Below, piece after piece: positions 10,996 to 22,191 of a stretch of 64,000 nt of DNA. The DNA is from Persicaria tinctoria (lineage: Eukaryota; Streptophyta; Magnoliopsida; Caryophyllales; Polygonaceae): contig JBANSL010000013.1 of NCBI GenBank assembly GCA_037127255.1, positions 28,739,688 through 28,803,687 on the forward strand, read 5' to 3'. Numbering within the stretch: the stretch's first letter is position 1; every line of letters begins with the position of its first letter. Position numbers and translations under genes: made by a program. The notes under the pieces were generated by a model. That model had not been told where the DNA came from and ran no database searches. It saw only the letters and a list, made by a program, of their open reading frames with translations.

Positions 10996-12189
10996 TGATA
11001 CGGGGTCAGCCGTAGGATGGACCGATCTTCGACAATCAAGACTCAAAGACAAGAACGGAAGAAAAGACTCAAGAACAAGAACAAAGACTCGAAAATTCAG
11101 CAATAAGACTCGACAAAATAATGAAATAAAGACCGATAGAAGGGTGATTCGAACTAAGATAGAATGAGATAAAGACCCCAGGCCTCCTAAGAGGGTAGGA
11201 ACCAAGTATCAACGACTACAAAGCCCGCATCTACAACCTTACACAACCAAGCGGACAACTTGGAGGCACAAGGAGGAGACTTGTGATTACCAGGATCACC
11301 AAGCTCTCGCGAGGTTGATGAACTCAAAGCAAACCAAGCAAGATCTAAAACCAATTGTGCAATCGATGAGCAACGCTACGAATTGATTGACTTTTCTCAC
11401 AGTTGTGTTTCACACAAACTGTATTTTTCTATTTCAAAGAGGCGTCTCCTTACAATGGATGAATCAACTGCTTAATATAATAACCCCAGGGCTGATTTTT
11501 GATAAAAATAATAAATAAAATATAAATTAAAATAAAATCCTAAATTACCTAAAATAACATAAGTAAATAAGGTCTTTAAAAATAGCAACAAAGATAGTTC
11601 CAACACTTGGAATAAATTCCCGTCTAAAACCGTGACAACATCAAAGAATGTGATTTTCGGCCAAGCTCTAGGTCAAATCTGGAAAAATCTTCAACAACAA
11701 AGTTGTAGATCTCTTCGTCCTCGTTCCGACAAGGTATGAGACGATCCAATCCAATTAATATTGAATCCGTACAACTCATTTTACTGAGACGTCGAAAAGC
11801 TGTCAACTGCGCATGAACGAACCCAAAAACGAACGACCCAAGGTGGAGCCTTCTTCTTCCTCTTGAGGATGACATCATTCTCACAAGCTTGAATCATAGG
11901 TCCATCCCCAAGTATAGATATGTCCGAATGTGTCTTAGATGGTCCCGCATCAAGCTCCCTTGACGATCCTTCCTTGGCCTCTCTTATACTCGAAAACCAT
12001 CTCTTCTGTATCTCTCAAGCCTCCCTCAAGCTCGGATTGTAAAACCGCAGAATAAACACAAAATAGCGTAGATTCTGAACGCGAATACTCAAATGCAAGA
12101 CAATGTAAATAAGACAAAAACACGAGAAATATGAATACTGAAATGCAATAAAACCTATCTATAATGCCTATTTAAAATATGCATTATCA
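10996..12189 (-). mobile_element. LTR of a minus-strand Ty3-type element
   Basis: On the minus strand the LTR starts TGATAATGCATATTTT and ends GACCCCGTATCA, 1194 bp. A polypurine-like stretch directly precedes it (12190-12208) and a primer-site-like word follows (10981-10993). Its start matches the plus-strand LTR at 26113 (TGATAATGCATATTT). The interior includes an 86-residue open stretch with no known domain. Confidence 0.65.
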
Positions 12190-12208
12190 AACTCCCCCAC
12201 ACTTAAAC
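12190..12208 (-). other. Polypurine tract
   Basis: Minus strand GTTTAAGTGTGGGGGAGTT immediately before the LTR start, the expected place for plus-strand priming. The same word type recurs near 13740. Confidence 0.6.
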
Positions 12209-13811
12209 TCTTGCTTGTTCTCAAGCAAATGAAGAATAGACATAAATCAATGCACCCCACAGGAGATTCCTTCACAACTTTACCTCATCAAAAGCAACAT
12301 CAAATCAAAGTGCAAATATGAATAAGGCACATAAACATAATAACATGTATATGGATGGTCAAGTAACCCGCATGCTTATCAATCCAACCTCACAAGGAAA
12401 AATATGTATGTGTGTCTCTCACTCTCATGTGTTGGCTTTAAGCATACACTCAAGTCAATTCCATATGCAAACATCATCTCAAACATTGACACTTATATCA
12501 CAAAATCTCCACCGGATACATCAAAGCAAAATAAGAAACATCAGGAGGACTTGCGCTTAATGGAAATCTTCAAAGAAGACTCCATTTGGCGGGGTTGTAA
12601 TGGGGCTTGATAGAACGTAAGGGCAAGGAATTGCATTTGGTCATGTGGTGCTTTCAATTCCGGGAACTAAGATTTCTAAAACTTCCAACACTACTAAAAA
12701 CAACTCAAAAGATCACATCCAGCTCACATAAGAACATAAACTCCCAAAGATATAATCAATAAGCTCTCAAACTCAACATAAACTCTCACAATAAACATTT
12801 ATCCATCTCTCATATGCAAAATAAATAAACAAGGCTCTGATTCTTTCTCTTTTTTTTTTCTTTTTTTTTTTCGACATTTTTTCTTTTTCTTTTTTCTTTT
12901 TTTTTGAGCCATATGCATGAAATACAAATATGAGGAAAAATAAGCATATAACATTACATCTCACTCAAAACCTCTCAATAATAAGCACACTCTTTAGCTT
13001 TTCTCTCAAAACTCAAAATAACATCCATAACCAACTCAAAATCCCAATTCCTTGAAGGGTAAGGCTTATGATAGGCTAGGAAACATGAATTTTGTGGAGC
13101 TTCAAATAAAAAGGCTAAAGGTTCAAATTGGCTACAAGCAAAGACATAACATAAGGTAGGTATGGATAAAATATGGCTAAAAATATGCCTCTATCATATG
13201 CAACTCATAAGATATGATCATGTATATAATCGGTCTCAAAAATAGATAACCATGTTAATACTCCGAGATAAATGCCTAGGAAGAGTAAATCACACAACAA
13301 AAGCGAAAGGGAAATAGATGTAATACCTTATTATGCTAAAAATTCTCACTAGGACAAATTTTTGTTAGATTTTAATCATGCCTAGGAACTTAGATCATAC
13401 ATGCTCAATTACATATGTCAAATCATATCTCACATAAAACAATTTCCAAGACAAGGTTAAAGAATCTAGAATTCATGGGATTTATATGATCATGACAAAA
13501 TGAAATAGAGGACAAAATAAGTAAGATGAGTATTTGAATAACATATATATATGCAATGCATGATATTTTTTTCTTTTTAACATTTTTCAATTTTTTTTTC
13601 ATTTTTTGACGTTAATAACAACAATAAAACATAAACATGATGCATGAAAACAAAACTCAAAACATAAACATAAACAAAACAAACAAAAACATAGACAAAC
13701 ATGAAACTGGAACAATAAACATGAACTAACTAACATAAACCACCTCCCCCACACTTAAATGTTGCATTGTCTTCAATGCATAAACATAAAAATTGACAAG
13801 AGGAGGGAAAC
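12209..13811 (-). mobile_element. Non-coding 3' region of a minus-strand Athila-type element
   Basis: No coding domain. Content matches the long A/T-rich region that follows ORF-1 in the plus-strand copy at 32.6-33.8 kb: T-runs (12848-12905), a second purine-rich word near 13740, and 'caatgcaacatttaagtgtggg' type sequence. I read it as the tail of the element whose ORF-1 is at 15799-16919, interrupted by the solo LTR next to it. Confidence 0.5.
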
Positions 13812-15605
13812 TAGTTATCAGAATAAATATAAAATATATGATCAAACCAACTCCCTGTCCAAGCAAATAAAATTACAAGAATCCTTCTCGCTGTAGTGGT
13901 AGGGTATTCAGGATCGTATCCACGACGAAGTGTATCAACGCTCGCCTTTCAAGTTCCAAATTCCTCTCGAAATCGACCAGCAGATTTACTCGATGTCGAG
14001 TAAAGTACTCGATATTGACCAAATCTATCGACTTCACCTGCACCTGCACAATAGAAGACAAACAACCCGATGTCGAGTAGAGTACGTAGTACTCAACGTC
14101 GACCAGTAGTACTCGATATCGACTAGAAGTGGTCGATCTCGAGTTCGTCAGTGCAGTGAAAACGTAAATTTTGCAAATAAAATAAAGACAGAAATAAACA
14201 CAGATTAAGGTAATTTGATTCAAGAATATAAAAGGTCATAGAATCGGGGTTTCAACGCCACAACGATAACCATATAATAATCATGCCAAAGGTATAAAAG
14301 ACCATGCCTTTTCATCAAATAACTTTCATTATTAACAATTAAGAAGATAGAGCCTTTCGCATAAACCCTAATTGTTACTAACCCTTTTCACATAATTAAT
14401 CCATGTATGTATTAAGATCCCTTTTGTTTCAATAACACAAATAAGGATCACCTTTGACCGTCGTAGAAGAATCATGTAATTAGGAATAGAAGATGAAATC
14501 ACAACAAAGCTTGTACCTTTGATGCATTACCTTACATGGCTATCGTCGGGCTTACCCCGACCCTAGAAGTTGGGTGACTACTTGGTCTTCATCATAAAAA
14601 CACACATCAACAATGTAAAGGAAATAACTTGCATTAACTCAAACAAAAGCTTACAACCGAACAATGTCAATTCCGATCTCGCCTCCTTTACCTTACTTGG
14701 CCAAAAGCTCCAAATAAAACCTCTAAATTGCCTAACTAGTGTTTGCTCCATTCCTTGAGAATAGAATGATTCTAAAACTCAGCCCCTAGGGCCTTATTTA
14801 TAGTGCTCAATTCTCGTTAATCAAGGAAAGAACAACTCTATCTCTATCCATATCTATCTATCTCTTTCCTAAGATATAACATTGATAAATAAATAAAATA
14901 ATTAAAATTCCCTAAAGTAACTATGGGAATTTACTAATGTGGATAAATATCTTCTCTTCATGATAGAATCTTATGTATTGGCTTGTAAGCAACCTCACAT
15001 CTGGATTGGTACTCGATTTCGAATCGAACTAGGCATTAGGATGTACTTGAAATCGAATAGAATTCGTCTCCTCCTCGGATTTGTCCTCGATCTTGGCTTG
15101 GATTGCACTCGACATGTACTCGACATCGAATAGATTACTCGACATCGATAAATAAATAAAATAAGCATCAGGATGTACTCGAATTGTTCTTTCCTTAGCT
15201 CGGTCTACACTTTGTGCTCTCGAGTGGTCCTGTGCTCGAATGGTGCTCCGAAGGTGTTGTCCACCAACAATGTACTCGACATCGACCAGTTTGGTCGACG
15301 CCGACTAGTTATGTCGAGTGAGTTCTTCCTTGTCTTCTGCTCGATGTGTTCTGGCTCAGCTCCTACTCGACCTTGGGATTTTTGTAGTCGACTTCGAGCA
15401 CTTTCATAGTTTTCTTCCCTTCTCCGAATTGCTTGTAAAGTGTCTCGATTTCTGCAAAATTAAACAGAAACTAGTGTAGACCTCCATAATTAGGAAATAA
15501 GCATAAACTACACATATTCTGTATTATTCTAACCCAATGATATGATATGCATACAGAAATCGATATGAATGTAAGCGAAAATCATGGTTAATTGAGCGCA
15601 CATCA
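13812..15605 (-). mobile_element. Solo LTR of the TCGA-motif family, minus strand
   Basis: On the minus strand it starts TGATGTGCGCTCAATT and runs through landmarks in the same order as the LTR at 17488: 'GGGTTAGAATAATACAGAAT', 'CTACACTAGTTTCTGTTTAA', 'GCAGAAATCGAGACACTTTA', then many TCGA-NN-TCGA words, 'GGTTATCGTTGT', and an end near 13812-13820. No internal region of its own is attached on either side. Target duplication is not clear. Confidence 0.6.
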
Positions 15606-15798
15606 AAGAACAATGAAATAAACTCATGGTGAAGGAAGGGATACTAACCTATCAATGGGAAGACGGAGGGTAGAATCGAGACTGATGGCGAAGATGACTT
15701 AGAAGTTGAAGCCAAGGGCCCATAAGACTGGCATGGATCTCCTCTAATCGCTTCCTTAAAGCCATCTGCTGCCTTTTCAGATCTTGGAAGCATTGTGC
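15606..15798. other. Spacer between solo LTR and ORF-1 pseudogene
   Basis: No independent feature; probably 3' untranslated sequence of the Athila-type copy. Confidence 0.4.
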
Positions 15799-16919
15799 CT
15801 ACTGTCTCTCCAATTTGGTCAAGCGACGGTCAATGTTCTCAATAAGCTCAAGCAAATGGTCACTCTCACTAGATATGTCAAAATCATCATCTTGAGTCAC
15901 ATCTCCAAGCAACGACCTGTTTGCTGAAGATGTCTCCAGGATCAACCCCTTTGCAGGATAAACATGTCTAACAGGGAAAACCGCAAGAGTAGGTCCCATA
16001 GGTAGAGCGGTGGGAAGATACTGATGATGCTCCCCTCTGGTGCCTGACAACCAACGAAAACCCTCACTAGTCTCTAGGATAAATACCCTCTCAATGATGC
16101 GAGTGCTAAGCAGGGCAGACATGTCAAAGTCCTGAGATGAGTTTAATGGCTGCAGCGAACTCAAATTGATGTCCAGATGATGTGCCATAAAAGTAGTCAC
16201 ACCACCAAAAGAGATAAAACGAGCATGCCTCTCATCCTTCCGGCCGAGTGTCTCAATGCAAGTAGTTAAGAACAACAACACCCAGTCTGGTTTGTAAGCT
16301 TCTGGCGTCAAGCAATACATCACATGCACATCCTCTAGGGGACAACTTGTGGCTCTGCCAATCCATAGAATGCAAGGCTCAAAACTCCGAGGCACAAACG
16401 AAGAGCGGGATGTGTAATCAAATAATCATGGTAATCCTCATGTCCTTCAGGGATTCCAGCTACTAATGCACAAGTGTCTTCTGGTGAAATCAAAGACATG
16501 CTACAACGCCAAGTAGAAGACCAAGGTCTACTAATCCCAAGTGCAAGAGTCATGGTGCTCTTAGGTATCAAACATTCAATGACCAACATCCTGAAGTGAA
16601 TATCACTGTCGGAGCGCACATCTAAAGTTGTAAAGAACTCGCACACCAGAGCAGGGTAAGTTGGCACGCTCAAAGTCACAAAGTTACTCAGACATCCATT
16701 CTGGAATAAAGCCGATGCAGGGCCAAGAAGGTCAAGCCTCTGTAATGTTTCCAAATGAAAGAATCGAGTCACTTGATAACTCCAACTCTCTAACTGATAC
16801 CAACAATCCTCCTCAACTCCAGACATATATTCTGGCTTCTCCATGCTAAAACGAAGAGATCTCACAAAAAAATAAAAAAAAATAGCCTCAATGTAATGGC
16901 GGCGGGCGCCGGCAGGCAT
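15799..16919 (-). pseudogene. Athila ORF-1-type protein, frameshifted
   Basis: Two overlapping frames are needed: residues from 16919 (MEKPEYMSGVEEDC near 16843, then VPTYPALVCEFFTTLDVRSD) and a second frame from about 16395 (LTPEAYKPDWVLLFLTTCIE, then RFISFGGVTTFMAHHLDINL). The same blocks occur in the same order in the plus-strand ORF at 31649-32623 (TYSALVREFLATVDYRSDEE; VHIPDWVQLFFGSCMEV). This is the accessory ORF found near the 3' end of Athila retrotransposons; its function is unknown. The C-terminus ends in a predicted coiled coil (ELIENIDRRLTKLERQ). A frameshift lies between about 16335 and 16395. Confidence 0.7.
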
Positions 16920-17161
16920 CGTTCGACGGTCATATCAAAATCCCGAATTTCATTGTCGTTGTCCTAATGTAGAAATCCCTTCCAATTGCTTTCTTGAAGT
17001 ACAAAACTTGGTTTCAAAGCCCTCTTTTGTGAAAAGATGAGTGTGTTGATTTTTATACTAGTTTTCGATCTCTTGGGTAATTATTTGTTTTTTATTTGTC
17101 TTTGATTTTTCATATTACCATATTTTACAATAAGTTTCTTTAACTTGTTATTTTACTTTGT
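16920..17161. other. Junction between Athila-type DNA and Ulp1 locus
   Basis: AT-rich, with no ORF I can assign. The right part (from about 17060) looks like a T-rich intron end leading to the acceptor at 17161/17162. Confidence 0.4.
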
Positions 17162-17487
17162 AGGCGTAATGACAAAATTAATGGTTGTGAGGTTGACATG
17201 AACAAGTCATTTTTCAACGAGTTAGTTGGGAATTCCAACTGGTTGCGTGATGTTGGAACTTTATATTTGTTTGTTTGGTCCTATTTACATGTCTTTCTAT
17301 TGTTGATTCCATTTGGTGACACTAGTTTGGTGGCAGTTAAAAATTATTCTATTTTCTTTCACAACACCTAGACAAAGCACTTCATCATTTGAGAAAGCGT
17401 CTTTATGATTTTTCTGATCAACATTCCAATAGTCTTATATTAGACACTCTTTTGTTTGCCAAGATTGTGACGTACGATGTTGATATT
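17162..17487 (+). pseudogene. Ulp1-like protease gene, upstream exons
   Basis: After an acceptor (TTGTAG) an exon reads NDKINGCEVDMNKSFFNELV and GNSNWLRDV. An intron of about 110 bp follows, ending at an AG near 17371. The next exon reads KALHHLRKRLYDFSDQHSNS and LILDTLLFAKIVTYDVDI. These resemble the region just before the peptidase C48 domain in transposon-borne Ulp1 proteins. The frame is cut at 17487/17488 by an LTR retrotransposon. The catalytic part continues at 24199. Confidence 0.6.
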
Positions 17488-19475
17488 TGTTGTGAGCTAA
17501 ATCTGCCATATTTTACAGTAACTTTAATATCGTTTTCTGCATACTTTGCATACATTTGGGTTAGATAATACAGAATCTATGTAGTTTGTGTTTATTTGCC
17601 AAATTATGGAATCTACACCAGTTTCTGTTTAAATTCGCAGAATTCGAGACGTTTTACAGCAATTCTAAGGCAGGTCAAAAAAGCTCGGAAAACAACTACA
17701 GAAGTCCAGAATCCGAGAGTACAGAACCAGGACAAACCGAGCTAAAGCCAGGGCTACTCTATGTTGAGTACACCTTACTCGATCTCGAGTAGAGAGCCCA
17801 GACGGACTTGGTCGACAAAGCTGAGCCGGACCAACCCGACTCCCGGAACACAACTCGATCTCGACAAGACCTAGTCGAGATCGACGACACCTCAGCGCCA
17901 CACCCGGAGTCGATGAGAAGAGGAGCTGATCGAGAAGCCGAGGACGAAGACGCCGAGCACATCTCTACTCGATGTCGACAAGACCTAGTCGAGATCGACG
18001 AGCCACCTAGCGCCTGTCCGAGCCCATGCCGAGGAGGAGTCCTCGACATCACCAGAGAGCCATCCTCGACCACAACCCTAGTCGATGTCGATGAGCCCTA
18101 GTCGAGGTCGACGACGCCCAGGAGCCCAGATCCGGGCCATGTCGAGCGGAGTCACCCGAGAAGTCCAGTCGACGACGAATCCTAGTCGACATCGACGAGC
18201 CCTTGTCGAAGTCGAGTAGACCAGTTTCTGGAAACGCATCGACGTGAGCAGTCCGAGTAGAGTTGGGATTTCTTGGGCACGAAGGAAGTCGAGAAGGCCG
18301 AGAATCTATCCAATCTATCAAGACACATCATGGAAGAGGAGATCTATCCACTTTAAGACATTTAGATATATTTAGATTTAATTTCTTTATTGCTTTTATT
18401 TATCCTTAAGCATTTTAGATATAGTTTTAGATATAGATATAGATATTCTATCCTTGAGTAGCAAGGATTAGAAGGCTATAAATAAAGCCCATGGGGCTCA
18501 GTTTTAGGAATTCAATTTCAGTGAGAGAGGTAGTTCCACAGAGACGGTTTAGGGAGTTGAGAGGTTTTAAGGTTTTGGCAGTTTACGAGAGTTGATTGCC
18601 GGGATTGTAAAGTCTTTGAATTTAGTTTAATGTAAGTTGTTATTTCCTTTCAATCAATGTCTGAGTTTGCGATGAGGCGTGAGTAGTCCACCCACTTTTA
18701 GGGTTGGGGCGAGCCCGAAGATAGCCATGCGTATTTGAGGTAAAGATCCGACCTTTATCATGTTTTGAGCATTTTCCTACTTGTTTATGTGTTTATTACC
18801 CGTCTAATGGAGATCCATGTTAACAACTTGGATTGTAAACATAAAATCGGTAGAGACAATTAGGGTTTCTTGAAAGAGTTGTCTAATTGTTGGAAAAGGC
18901 GAAAGCTTAGTCCTTTGATGCGATTTACATGATAATTTGTTTGGTTCTGCCTTATGCATGCTTGGTTATCGTTGTTGCAAACCCCAATCTTGGAAGTCCT
19001 TTTTACATTGACTTTAGTCGAAACCCTAAAGCCTTTGCATTTATTTTCTTTCGTTTTTAATATCTGTCCTACTCGAGATCGAATAGCACTCGTCGATCTC
19101 GACTACTGATCTTCGACCCAAAGTCGCTGTAGCTTACTTGTGCAGGAACTCGGCGAGGCAACCCGAAGTCGACAAGGACTGTACTCGACATCGAGTAGAC
19201 CCTCGTCGATATCGAGTAGCCTGCGACTGCTGCTGCGCTGTGTTCAACTGTGCTTGACCCCTGTCGACTAACCCTTAGTCGAGGTCGAGTACCACTGTTG
19301 TCGACTTCTGACCGTGAGATTCCATTGTTGCCTAGGATCCGCTGACACGCTTCCTCGTGGATCGATCTTGACTTCCCACTGCTGCATCAGGAGGAGGTCT
19401 TGTAATTATTTGCGTGGGCAGAATCTGGTTTGATTTATTTTGTTATATTTCATACTCGATATCCTTCTAACAACA
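17488..19475 (+). repeat. 5' LTR (1988 bp)
   Basis: Starts TGTTGTGAGCTAAATCTGCC and ends CTTCTAACAACA. About 14 copies of TCGA-NN-TCGA lie between 17776 and 19275. Several short overlapping ORFs arise from this composition and are not genes. A 'TATAAATAAAGCCCATGGGG' stretch near 18478 could be a TATA box or a polyadenylation region. Confidence 0.9.
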
Positions 19476-19478
19476 AAT

Positions 19479-19496
19479 TGGCGCCGTTGCCGGGGA
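19479..19496 (+). other. Primer binding site for tRNA-Asp
   Basis: TGGCGCCGTTGCCGGGGA begins three bases after the LTR. It is complementary to the 3' end of plant tRNA-Asp(GTC), the primer typical of Athila/Tat-type Ty3 elements. Confidence 0.85.
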
Positions 19497-19645
19497 AGCT
19501 ATCATTCGCGCCTTAGGTAGTTAAATCTCACATCTGCTTTGAGTTATTATACAGGTGTATACGCCGTTCTAGTCAACCACCTGAGTTTGACACCTTAGAT
19601 GATCTGGAACGCGTCCTACACATCCATTCTAAACTGAAGAGAGCC

Positions 19646-20476
19646 ATGGCAGCCGCAGAAACACCAGAACAGCTGATACAGAGGCTAAGGACGGAACTAG
19701 CCGCCAAGGATGTTACTATCGCCGCTGAGAGAGCTGGAAGGGAACAGGAAGCTGAGCGTGCGAGGCAGGCAGAAGCTAAGCTTGTATTGCGTAGATGGGA
19801 ACATTACGCTAAATCTCCCAAATCAACAATGACAAGTTGGTTCGACAATGTCCCCTTCTATGAGCCAGTCGATAGCGACTACCTGGACTTGACATATACA
19901 CATTCTGGAGGAACTGATCCAGAAACACTAGCCAAAGTCGACTGTACCACAGAAATCCAGGTAGGTCCTTCCTCTATTTCGATTTCGCTATCTATATTTG
20001 AAGAATCTTTGGAAGGATCCCAAGAAGAAGAAGAGCCACCAACGCAAAATCCGGACGTCGTTGCCCATGGTGCTTCAAGGTCGCTTTTACCCTATAAGTT
20101 GAAGGTCATTCCTGATAATTTTGAGCAATCGATGTTTGTGTTCAAGTATGGGGTCCTAGCAAAGTGGCATGAAGATCCGCATGATGAGGTGGAAATATCT
20201 CTTCCCACTCCACCGTTTTGCTATGGTAGAGACGAGCAAACAAATCAACCAATGAAGCGGAAGAGGTATGATGATGAGGTATGTATATTTTCATTATATC
20301 TTCCTTTATGCATTCCAGTTGGAGCCCAGGAAGATGAATGGGTAAAGTCATGGAGCGTTCATTTGGGGAGGTTTAAGCTTCTCCACATGATGCCCCCGGA
20401 TGACATCCCACGCTTCCCACCACCGGAGGAACCACCAGATCCACCTATACCTCCGGACAAAGATGAGCCAGGCTAA
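19646..20476 (+). CDS. Unknown protein of the 6.7-kb LTR element
   Basis: 276 residues from ATG 19646. Residues 5-50 form a charged helix likely to be a coiled coil (EQLIQRLRTELAAKDVTIAA, then Arg/Glu/Ala-rich). Residues 90-145 are acidic with EEEE runs. The middle has ILPDN-type motifs around FEQSMFVFKYGVLAKWHEDP. The C-terminus is proline-rich (PPEEPPDPPIPPDKDEPG). No zinc knuckle, protease or polymerase motif. It stands where gag would be and may be a reduced or replaced capsid protein, but this is inference. It is intact, with no stops. A pair of GT/AG sites near 19960 and 20280 could allow splicing. Confidence 0.55.
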   Translation: MAAAETPEQLIQRLRTELAAKDVTIAAERAGREQEAERARQAEAKLVLRRWEHYAKSPKSTMTSWFDNVPFYEPVDSDYLDLTYTHSGGTDPETLAKVDCTTEIQVGPSSISISLSIFEESLEGSQEEEEPPTQNPDVVAHGASRSLLPYKLKVIPDNFEQSMFVFKYGVLAKWHEDPHDEVEISLPTPPFCYGRDEQTNQPMKRKRYDDEVCIFSLYLPLCIPVGAQEDEWVKSWSVHLGRFKLLHMMPPDDIPRFPPPEEPPDPPIPPDKDEPG

Positions 20477-22191
20477 TGCTTAACGGAGAAGTCAGCCTAG
20501 CGACTCTAAAATCTAGAGCATGTATATAAAACTTTATGATTTTTGGGACTTTTGAACTTTTTGTTTTTGGTTTTGGGATTTTATGTCTTTTAGAATATTT
20601 CATGTGGATAGTCTTGTTTCTTGTGCAATCTAACACTTTTAGGTCGGCTAGCATATAAGGATCGCGAAAAGTGGAATAAAGGAGTCCCTGAAAAACAGTC
20701 AGAATCGACGAAGGCCAAGTCGACGACGACAAGGAGGAGCAGCCCAGACACTACTCGATATCGAGTAGGCCAACTCGATATCGACAAGCCGCCAGAAGCT
20801 CCTCGACTTCAGAATCCACTGGACGCAGAAAAGCTACTCGAGATCGAGTAACCTGTACTCGAGATCGACGAGCTTATTTTACTCAACATGCACTGATCCG
20901 TCTTCCTCGATGTTTTATCCTGTGAGTTCGTTCCTTTACTCTTGTTTTTATTTGATTTTATACAGTGGGGACACTGTAAATTTTAAGTATGGGGTGGGGG
21001 AAGGGCTTACTTCATGCATATTTGATTTATTTGACATTACTTTGTGCACATATGTGCATTATTTCTTTGAATTGCAACATGGCTATTTTGGAATATTGAT
21101 TTATGTGCTTATATGCATGTTTTCCAAAAAAGTTTAAAGAAAAAAATGACCCCATTGAAAATTTTGAATAATGTCATGGAAGCTTATATTGAACTCGACG
21201 ATGCAAAATTGGATTCATTAGAGATATAGCATGAAATTGCTTAGTAAAGGGAAGTCACAATGAAGTGCATATTTTGTGAAAACCATGAAAGGAGGTAAAA
21301 TTTGAAGCTGCTTTTGACATATTGCATGATAAGATGATGGAGGACTTTATATTTCCATATAATGCTCATTGTTATATTCCAAGCCCTTACCTATGCTTAT
21401 GCATCACAAAAGCCATAATATGCCTTATTTCAATTATTGCTCCACATGATCTAAATATTTTCCATTCTTTACCTTATCCGGGGATTATGTTGAGAATGAT
21501 GTTACATTATGGAGATTATCATATGGTGTTTGTGTTGTGATTATTATCATTATTGGAGTTTGGAAGGAAATTGTTTGAAATATATGGAAAATTTAATGAG
21601 TGAAAGAAAATCCAATCACCTCAGGAGATAAAGGTAGATTGACCCTGCTCTCTGAGATAATAGTTTGGAGAGATGGGACACATTGTGGGGAGTCCAAAGC
21701 AGTAAGTATCCGGGGCCATTCATGACACCCATGTTTGCGACTCGCGAGAAGGCAGTGCTGAGGTTAGAGAGGTAAAAACATTATTATTGAGAAAAAGCAT
21801 TATGAAAGGTGATGAATCTTATGAGAAAGAATGTGGTACGAAATTCAATTTGGAAATACTCCATTTCCCCGGATCATTAGCACCACATTGCCAAAAATTG
21901 CCCACCTTTAGCCTTTTACCAATCTACTCCTTATTGGAGCTTAAATTAAAGTCCTCTTGATTATTGTTGCTTTGTCACATAAATGTTTTTACATAACCCT
22001 CCTTTTGTGAGTAGATGTTGCTCTTTAAATTGCACATGCATGGATTTGTGACACTAGTACCTTTTCGAGGATGGTAATTGACTGCTGGGTTATATAAGAA
22101 TGAATCTGATATGTTGAGAGTTATGATTTCTTCCCCTGAATGACAAATAAAAGTATTGCTTGAGGACAAGCAAGCTTAAGTATAGGGTGTT
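20477..22191 (+). other. Non-coding 3' interior of the 6.7-kb element
   Basis: Contains three more TCGA-NN-TCGA palindromes (20755-20860), a purine-rich word AAGTATGGGGTGGGGGAAGG near 20985, and AT-rich DNA with only short ORFs. The last bases before the 3' LTR, CTTAAGTATAGGGTGTT (about 22175-22191), are the probable polypurine tract, although interrupted. Nothing else is recognised. Confidence 0.6.

Noticed and set aside
17586..18321. ORFs of 68-104 residues inside the 5' LTR, and their copies at 22290-23039
   Set aside because: Different overlapping frames in both strands, duplicated in the two LTRs and explained by TCGA-rich repeats.
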